Source: Ceratobasidium sp. AG-K (Eukaryota > Basidiomycota > Agaricomycetes > Cantharellales > Ceratobasidiaceae). From it: 64,000 nucleotides of DNA. The stretch is taken from positions 2,418,001-2,482,000 of the forward strand of contig JAWNGF010000003.1 of assembly GCA_037039685.1 (NCBI GenBank), written 5' to 3'. The notes below the pieces were generated by a model. It was not told the DNA's origin. It was given only the letters and a program-made list of their open reading frames with translations, and did no database searches. Shown here piece after piece: positions 58,511-64,000 of this stretch (the first letter of the stretch is position 1; each line of letters opens with the position of its first letter). The position numbers and the translations under genes were made by a program.

Positions 58511-59070
58511 TGAAAAGGGTTGGGTGCAATGGTATTAAGGTGATTTAGAAGGCGGTAATCCTGGTTAATAGGAATACGCACTTCTGCTGCGAGATGGCAG
58601 TATTTGCCCTTGATTTTGTCTTTAAGGGTTTCGATAGTGCGCCACTGACGTTTGTTGTTGTTGATGAGGTTTTCGACCTTTTGAGTGTGTTTTTCTTGGA
58701 TTTTAATAAGTTGGTCGCAATTTTCAATCAAGACGCGGGTTTGTTCTTGCAAGCGCTCGACTTCGATATTGGTGTCAGCTAGATTTATGCTTTGGACACA
58801 ATCTTGATCGGCTTGTTGTTTGTTTGTGTTGTCGAGGTTTATTTCGATGAACTCGAGCCTTGAATGAAGAGCTTGATAATCGGCTTCGATTTGATTGTGG
58901 TTTTCGTTGTTTCTGGTACGTTCGACCCTTAAATCCTCTGCTTGTTCGACTTGATCTTCTTCTAGTACTTCAATTTGACTGTTTAATTTGTCGACTTTGG
59001 TGTCTAGATCAAGTACGAAATCTTTTAGTCTAAAGACTGCTTCGCAGAGGCTAAAAAATGCGGGGAACAC
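58456..59070 (-). CDS. Additional coiled-coil ORF upstream of gag
   Basis: 204 codons with long heptad-like stretches (KVDKLNSQIEVLEEDQVEQA, NIEVERLQEQTRVLIENCDQ, KIQEKHTQKVENLINNN). The first codon in frame is GTG, with no upstream ATG before a stop, so the true start may be non-AUG or spliced. Position between the 5' LTR and gag is unusual for Ty3/gypsy elements. A role in particle assembly is a guess. Confidence 0.6.
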   Translation of the reverse strand: MFPAFFSLCEAVFRLKDFVLDLDTKVDKLNSQIEVLEEDQVEQAEDLRVERTRNNENHNQIEADYQALHSRLEFIEINLDNTNKQQADQDCVQSINLADTNIEVERLQEQTRVLIENCDQLIKIQEKHTQKVENLINNNKRQWRTIETLKDKIKGKYCHLAAEVRIPINQDYRLLNHLNTIAPNPFQWDQDLNSHRNNTGNNSD

Positions 59071-59543
59071 TTTTAAGGTTAATTAGTTAGTTACTAATTA
59101 GTTCCTTTTTAGTGCGTACTGATGGAAATGACGAGTAGATGTGGTTCTTGATGGATGAGAGTGTTAACTTGGGTGGTGCTCCGACCACTTTCCAGTTTTG
59201 CTTGAGAGGACCTGGCTTCCCCGAGATGTTGATTTGGATGTGAAGGGTGCTAGACGCTAAGCTTTTGCTTTATATACTCCTTATCTGATCTTATCAGTTA
59301 TCAACAGCCTTGGGCGGGCGTGATAGCAACAGTGTATAACAGAGTAAGGGTGTATTTAGCTGACTAAAGCCGCTATGACCCGAAAGAGGATAACGATTGG
59401 GTTCACTGACAGCGTATAGCGACGTGGGACTACTGGTCTATATCAAGTATAGCTCTTCGTCCGTTGTACTATGCCCGTTTTCCCGTGTACGTTCTATCTA
59501 CTTGGTGGAAAAGCAGGAGCTTTTAGGGCTGATGCTTTTAAAG

Positions 59544-59553
59544 GGCTTGACCT
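59544..59553 (-). promoter_or_regulatory. Putative self-primer binding site
   Basis: On the coding strand AGGTCAAGCC begins 3 nt after the 5' LTR end (two T's between). It does not look like a tRNA 3' end complement (no TGG start). It is complementary to GGCTTGACCT in the LTR RNA (59684-59675), close to the expected transcript start. Confidence 0.6.
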
Positions 59554-59674
59554 AATGTCCCGACTTGGGTCAATTAGGTGTGTAAGAGTTGAGGGGTTCG
59601 ACTGTAGGAAGTCCTAGAACCCAAGGAATGGTGATAGTTAAGAGGATTTGATTTAAGCAAGTCCTAATGGAGAG

Positions 59675-59708
59675 GAGGTCAAGCCTTGTCGTTAACCGGC
59701 TTGACCTC
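59675..59708 (-). promoter_or_regulatory. LTR hairpin around the expected transcription start
   Basis: GAGGTCAAGCC and GGCTTGACCTC form a perfect 11-bp stem with a 12-nt loop. The RNA-sense GGCTTGACCT half also matches the primer-binding site. Confidence 0.75.
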
Positions 59709-59712
59709 TAGG

Positions 59713-59720
59713 TTTATATA
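59713..59720 (-). promoter_or_regulatory. LTR TATA box
   Basis: TATATAAA on the coding strand, about 27 nt before the GGCTTGACC segment, a normal TATA-to-start distance. Confidence 0.65.
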
Positions 59721-59971
59721 CATGAGGGATCAATGCCACGTCATCATCTATCAGTGTGGGAAAGCCGAGTACAACCGATGATAAGCGAGATAAGAGACAT
59801 GACTCGACATTCTGGAAGTTCCGGAAGCGTCACCAATATCAAATGAAAAGACAAATACATCACATGATACAAGTTAAGCGCCAGAGGACATTTGTACCAA
59901 AAAAGGAAAGTGTTCGGAAAAAAAGATATAAAATCAGAACAAAAATGTCTGAGCTTAGTCAGCTCATGACA

Positions 59972-59976
59972 CCAAG
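59972..59976. repeat. Target-site duplication CCAAG, right copy
   Basis: Matches the left copy at 52598-52602; the host codons continue directly after it. Confidence 0.9.
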
Positions 59977-60902
59977 GACAGGTCGTCACATTTGGTGCTC
60001 AATTGAGATGATCACGCTTTGGGCAAGGCTGCTTGTAAGCATCTTCTGTGTGTGTCTTTGAATAATCTAACTGAATTGCTAACTGGCAATTGCTCTCAGG
60101 TCAAAACTCCTCAAGTTGTTACTCTCAATCGGCCACCCAATCACTGCTGGTTCGATGCGTCGCATGGGACGCCACTCTCATCAGTCACCAACAACCCCTC
60201 TGGCGGCCCAAGTTCCAAGTCAAACTCTAATGCTCTTGGGTCAGGTCCTACCAATGCTATCTTTGTCAACGTCGATTCACCATCACCTGCGAAGCATGAG
60301 CATGAGAGTTCAGTTGACATAATCAAGATCTCCTCTGATTCAGACTCTTATGTTGAGTTCGAAGACTTTGATTTGTTACCTGACCCTTCAAACATTCTGG
60401 GAAATCGTGCTGCCATTCCTAAGGCAAACTCCCTTGTGCAACTCTTATTTGATCTCCAATCGGCATTTGCTCCCCTTGACTTCGTTGTGTTTCACCCCCG
60501 TCTTGAAAAGCTTGGCATCCAAAGTGTTTGCGAATTGGCTAATCAAACCGTTTACCAGCTTACCGAATTGGTTGGGATGGATAGAGCACAAGCCCTGGTT
60601 ATCTTAGGTGCCGCCATGCTGGTTGCAGGGGATAACGGCACTCCAGTAGATACTAAGGGGAAAGGAAAGGTGTGCGCTTGAACAGCTTGTAAACTTGAAC
60701 TTGAGCTTGAGCTTGTTTGTATTGAATTCCTTGGATATACACACTGAACACACTGAATGTATAGGTTTGAAATGCTAAAATTTAGTTAACTGGACTTAGT
60801 GCAGTTTATGCAATGCATAAAAGAGTGATATACCAACAACCTAGTACACATATAGTGCACATACACTTCCATCGGTCCAGGTCGGTCAATTTGTTGACTG
60901 GG

Positions 60903-60926
60903 AATCGGCAATCGGCAATCGGCAAC
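60903..60926. repeat. Short tandem repeat, unit ATCGGCA
   Basis: Three complete and one partial 7-bp units in a row. No meaning inferred. Confidence 0.7.
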
Positions 60927-61079
60927 GAGAACACTCAACGAAGTACGACCGGGTTTATACTTCCAAATAAGTACCATTTGTCAGCGAAATCTACTTCGCT
61001 CCTGTCACTCCGTAAGAGATCATGAAGTACTCTACCAAACCTTGAGATTCTTGTCTGGCTCCTGAAGTCTTGTGATGCC

Positions 61080-61255
61080 TGGGACACTCTCGGGCGGCTC
61101 TAGACCGCTCGTGATCACTCGGAACCACTCGGGAGGCGAACGAGAAAAAGGCTCATCTGGGCTCGTAAGATGTCGTGAGTGCTCGTAACCTATTACGAGC
61201 CCGACGAGATAGTCCTTGTCATCACGAGACCTCACGAGCCGAACGAGAAGTTCGA
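61080..61255. repeat. CTCGT/ACGAG-rich palindromic segment
   Basis: Many copies of CTCGTGA, CTCGTAA and their complements lie in 175 bp; GCTCGTAA and TTACGAGC form a perfect hairpin around 61178-61199. It resembles in style, but not clearly in sequence, the hairpin at 5561. Possibly the remains of a foldback element. Confidence 0.45.
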
Positions 61256-61410
61256 CTTTTGGTTGAGTATTCCAGAAATCTTACAGGTATACCAGAAGTA
61301 ATATGCTCTAAGTCAACCACCTGAACTCCCAATTTTAGATGTTATCATCCTACTTTGTAATGTATTCAATGTTTACAGCTGTCCAAAACGATATAAATTG
61401 GTTTGTGAAT

Positions 61411-62646
61411 CTATGAGATATAACCACTGTGTCGATACCAACTAGTCGCCATCTCCGGGGTTATCGAGAACACAATATCCCACAGCACCTCACAAACCAT
61501 TGCATCTGACTCATCCATCGCTGCAAGTACTGCAGCTCGATCTTGACAAATCCGCGCCTTGATTGCCGAGAACGCTTCTTTGATTGGGTTCAACTCGGGT
61601 GAGTATGGCGGGAGGTAAACCAAGCGACAGCCACTATCTAACATCAGCATGTAGCTCTCGACTTTTGCCTCAGGGGCAATAAAGAGATACTTACCGGGCT
61701 TCCACCAGCTCTCGCAGCTCGGCCTTCTTATGGATCGAGGCATTATCCATGATGAGGACCGAGTTTGGCTCTGGCCAAGGGCGCATATTCTCAAGCAGCA
61801 CTTCAATAAAAATATTGAAGATTACTCCGTTTGCAGCACCCGGGATGACTTCCAAGTGCTTCATCCCTTCCATTGACATTGCCGCAATCAGAGTGTAGCT
61901 ATATTAGGAATGTGATCAGATTATGTCATGTGTGAACATGAACTGGGCCATACCTACGGCCACGAACAAAATAATCACGTCGGCAGGCCCGAGTACCGAT
62001 TGGCGATCTACCCAGATGCCGCCGGGGTGTAATTCGATTGCAATGCGTCTCGTCAACACATACAAGTTGATTAGGGCGATATTCTCCACTCCCAATGAGC
62101 GCAAAATACTCTGCTTTCAATTCCTCACTCGCTTCAAGGGCAGCGCGGGTCAACTAAGTGGTGTGCAAATAATTGAGACTAGTCAACACATAGACAGTTT
62201 GACCAACCTACCTGTTTGCAACTATAATTGGACTGCACGAGAGCTCGATGAACAGTGGATTCTGAAACGAAAGTTCCACGAGCTTCTTGGAGCTGCGTGC
62301 GTAATTCGTTCCCTGTCAGGTCTGGAGTCTGGTCAAGGCAACTTTGAATATACTAGTAGATAAGCACGACGATGAAGCACAAAGCGTATGAGCATCCAAA
62401 GTTGTGAGGAATCTAAGAATGGCTTGCCTCAATATCTATGGGGTGTAAAACACGTCGTCGACCACTAAGAGCATTCGTCTTGACGACATCGCCAGTTGTT
62501 TTCCAGAGTTTACGAATTCGCTGAAGGGTCCGAACGCTTATGCCGGAGATGTGAGCCAGTGTACCATCAGGCAGGTACGCAGACATCCTGAGGAGCATTT
62601 TCTTGACATTTTTAGGAATAAAGCGACGATTATATGAAGGGAACAT
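61411..62646 (-). CDS. DDE transposase of the Tc1/mariner-like DDE_3 group
   Basis: Four or more exons starting at ATG 62646 (MFPSYNRRFIPKNVKKMLLR). An N-terminal helix-turn-helix (LAHISGISVRTLQRIRKLWK, GRRRVLHPIDIE), then TPDLTGNELRTQLQEARG and VSESTVHRAL, then the catalytic core: VCVDETHCNR (D), SVLIMDNASIHK (D) and YLPPYSPELNPIKEAFSAIK (E). Introns: about 62445-62361 (GC donor GCAAGC), after NYSCKQ, after the RGR block and after LVEA. No in-frame stop was seen, so it may code for an active protein. Role: cut-and-paste transposition. Terminal inverted repeats were not found, so the element ends are not defined. It lies next to the retrotransposon. Confidence 0.85.
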
Positions 62647-63459
62647 CTGGAATGTGCTCGTCGACAATGAAACAACAGTTCACTTGGATGGGGCAAAAAA
62701 ATGCATAGGCAGGCCTTTAGGCATGCAATAACGAAGAAGCTCAGACGTAAGACTTGGCATTCCTGAGTGCATATCGCGCACCGTATGCATTCCCGAGTGT
62801 GTCATGCCAAGATGCTAGTCATTCTCTTGTGCTCGTTCAGGGTTGGCCAATCGAATGCTTGCGATAGCCTTATCCCGCAGCATCATCCACTTTTAGTTTC
62901 ATTGAACCTAAGTCTGCGGTCACTTTGTAGCATACATTCTCAGGCCGAACACACAAGATCAGGCAGGAATGATTGTGGCTGGTATATGGAATTATTACAT
63001 TCCCAAAGAGGATACCTCGGTGTAACTCGGATACAAGCACTCCGTTGATATCCTGTGACATCCCGGACATATTTTGATCATCGCGAAAATGGGGTGCGAC
63101 TATCGAATTGACGTTTGCTGTAACACTCGCACTAGTCCCTACTCATATTAGAGGAGAGTGATTCTTTATCATGAGAATAATCAAGCCCCTATCTTCTCGC
63201 CTGGATAGCGCGCAAGGCATACTATATGTGCAACACAGATTTGGAGTGCTTACTATGTCCGAAACTGTTGAATACTCGATCGATCCGCAGTCCAACAAAG
63301 AGTATGATATATTTCTACGACATGGACTGACATGGGTATGACGTCTGGCAGGTCATTTGAACCTTCAGTCGGTGCAATTCCGATGGAGCCGACATTATCG
63401 TAGGAAGGATAAGACTGACTGAAGTACATAGGCAAGCTACGAACCGGCCGAGCTTGAGA
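62647..63459. other. Intergenic, about 0.8 kb, with a dispersed repeat
   Basis: It holds the second copy of the repeat of 51.6 kb and a 62754-62814 segment with partly palindromic CTTGGCAT...ATGCCAAG ends. No gene seen. Confidence 0.45.
62985..63100 (-). repeat. Dispersed repeat, copy 2 (inverted partner of 51568-51646)
   Basis: It contains the reverse complement of the two blocks at 51568-51646, spaced by about 60 bp instead of about 23. Confidence 0.55.
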
Positions 63460-64000
63460 CTATTCCTTGTGGTTACCTTCGGCCGCATCCAACACCCTTA
63501 GTTTAGCAGCCGCATCTCCACTTTCTTCCGCTGCACTCCCTGCCACCCTACTCAACAGCGCCCGGGCCTTGGTTAAATCCCCAGCAGCACCCTTGGAGAT
63601 CTCCCACAATGCAACGTGCATCGCGCTCTTTGAGTATTCGACGATTGGCACGTCTGGGTGCTGATGTATAGCAATCTCGACGACCCGGGTGTGACATGCT
63701 GCAGCCTGTTCATGGTCGTTGACCTGGGTGTAGAGAGTAGCGAGTTTATGGATGAGCGCGGCTGCCTCTCGAGATAATTGGCCCACTCCAAAGAGTGCGC
63801 GACGATAGCACTGGATGGCGTCTTTGTACCTAGAGTGCAGGGGTAAGCAAACAGAACCGGGAAGATAGACGGCCGAAACCTACTTTTGGAGAGTCTGGTA
63901 GCACGATGCCAACGCCTGCCACATGCGAATATCGTACGGCCTTCTCAAGCGTTAATAATATATCCTTTTATAGGTTTTGAGGAGCAGTCTCACCTCAAAG
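63460..64000 (-). CDS. CDC23: C-terminal part of anaphase-promoting complex subunit Cdc23/Apc8 (runs off right edge)
   Basis: Last exons: a piece ending at 63995 or so, 63940-63884, and 63829-63460. Joined they read LRPYDIRMWQALASCYQTLQ, KYKDAIQCYRRALFGVG and AALIHKLATLYTQVNDHEQA, which is the last TPR block and C-terminal end of Cdc23/Apc8, a TPR scaffold subunit of the APC/C. The LRPYDxRMW signature is highly typical. The small intron pair needs the acceptor just before 63940. The remaining N-terminal part lies beyond the window. The tail after the TPR (AAAKLRVLDAAEGNHKE) is short. Confidence 0.82.

Larger units (their letters stand above)
52603..59971 (-). mobile_element. Full-length Ty3/gypsy chromovirus (LTR retrotransposon) with a nested solo LTR
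   Basis: Two 416-bp LTRs (TG...CA ends) with one visible difference bound 7,369 bp; 5-bp target duplications CCAAG flank it. Coding strand is minus. Order: 5' LTR, primer-binding site, coiled-coil ORF, small ORF, gag with zinc knuckle, protease, (solo LTR), reverse transcriptase, RNase H, integrase, chromodomain, polypurine tract, 3' LTR. The order PR-RT-RH-IN and the integrase chromodomain define a chromovirus. The pol frame is broken by the solo LTR and two TGA stops, so this copy is not autonomous. Confidence 0.93.
59556..59971 (-). repeat. Right LTR (5' LTR of the minus-strand element)
   Basis: 416 bp. It carries a promoter-like TATA box (59720-59713) and a perfect 11-bp inverted repeat (59675-59685 with 59698-59708). 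By eye it differs from the left LTR at one position. Confidence 0.93.
51864..60681 (+). pseudogene. Host gene of unknown family, split by the LTR retrotransposon
   Basis: Left part: exons 51864-51960, 52020-52320 and from 52388 to the insertion at 52602, starting MEANHSCLPASTTSTAPP and ending CQLCYGEFCFVDP. Right part: from 59972, continuing RTGRHIWCSIEMITLWARL, an intron with acceptor just before 60101, then a Ser/Asp-rich stretch and LLFDLQSAFAPLDFVVFH ... ending with TGA at 60681. If the element and one 5-bp target copy are left out, codons read GTG GAC CCA AGG ACA GGT across the site, without a break. So the gene was open before the insertion. The Cys-x2-Cys pair and the acidic region are visible but no known family is recognised. 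The insertion is 7.4 kb and in opposite orientation, so the product is likely cut short. Confidence 0.75.
60682..61410. other. Intergenic, about 0.73 kb
   Basis: It holds a short tandem ATCGGCA array (about 60903-60926) and a CTCGT/ACGAG-rich segment (about 61080-61255) with many half-palindromes. No gene seen. Confidence 0.5.

Noticed and set aside
59530..59556. tRNA-type primer-binding site next to the 5' LTR
   Set aside because: No TGG-initial complement of a tRNA end directly after the LTR; the self-complementary segment fits better.
52603..59971. Endogenous virus of animals or plants
   Set aside because: LTR, pol order, chromodomain and lack of an envelope gene point to an ordinary fungal Ty3/gypsy retrotransposon.
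1..64000. CRISPR arrays, bacterial operons, prophage
   Set aside because: The window is plainly eukaryotic, with spliced genes throughout; no regular spaced repeats were found.

Overview
This 64 kb window looks like nuclear DNA of a filamentous basidiomycete. Genes are broken by many introns of about 45-60 bp, the gene set is fungal (AA9 lytic polysaccharide monooxygenase, patatin/NB-ARC/TPR receptor, Zn2Cys6 factor, Atg27, Ada2, Bet5), and an LTR retrotransposon and a DDE transposase lie near the right end. A Rhizoctonia-like member of the Ceratobasidiaceae is my best guess; that is inference from the protein style, not a measurement. Exon structures were built by hand from splice sites, reading frame and family knowledge.

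Layout. 0-5.2 kb: left-edge gene fragment, Bli-3-like flavin protein, secreted AA9 enzyme, Atg27-like autophagy protein with a suspected frame break. 5.2-11.5 kb: hairpin-forming repeat, two paralogous F-box/LRR-like genes and a separate F-box-like gene. 12-16 kb: a 1,181-residue patatin/NB-ARC/TPR receptor. 16-28 kb: a compact housekeeping and genome-maintenance block: membrane-anchored cysteine synthase, Trm112, a Fun30/SMARCAD1 remodeler and a Cds1/Chk2 FHA kinase. 28-42 kb: a C-terminal Zn2Cys6 regulator with a frame break, the divergent pair SPC3/BET5, a GH47 mannosidase and Ada2. 42.7-48.3 kb: a 15-exon gene predicted to fuse a heme-dioxygenase-like domain, an FAD/NADPH reductase and cytochrome b5 in one 1,624-residue chain, the most unusual gene here. 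49-64 kb: a small inverted-repeat element, a third F-box/LRR paralogue, a 7.4 kb Ty3/gypsy chromovirus with near-identical LTRs inserted inside a host gene, a DDE transposase, and the C-terminal end of Cdc23/Apc8.

How things work together. Two housekeeping gene pairs share short divergent promoters (TRM112/FUN30, 66 bp; SPC3/BET5, 102 bp). SPC3, BET5 and GH47 all serve the early secretory pathway. FUN30 and CDS1 both act in DNA-damage handling. The retrotransposon shows a TATA box, an LTR hairpin and a primer-binding site whose sequences fit Tf1-type self-priming. It carries a nested solo LTR and two CGA-to-TGA-type stops, yet its two LTRs differ at only one position that I could see.
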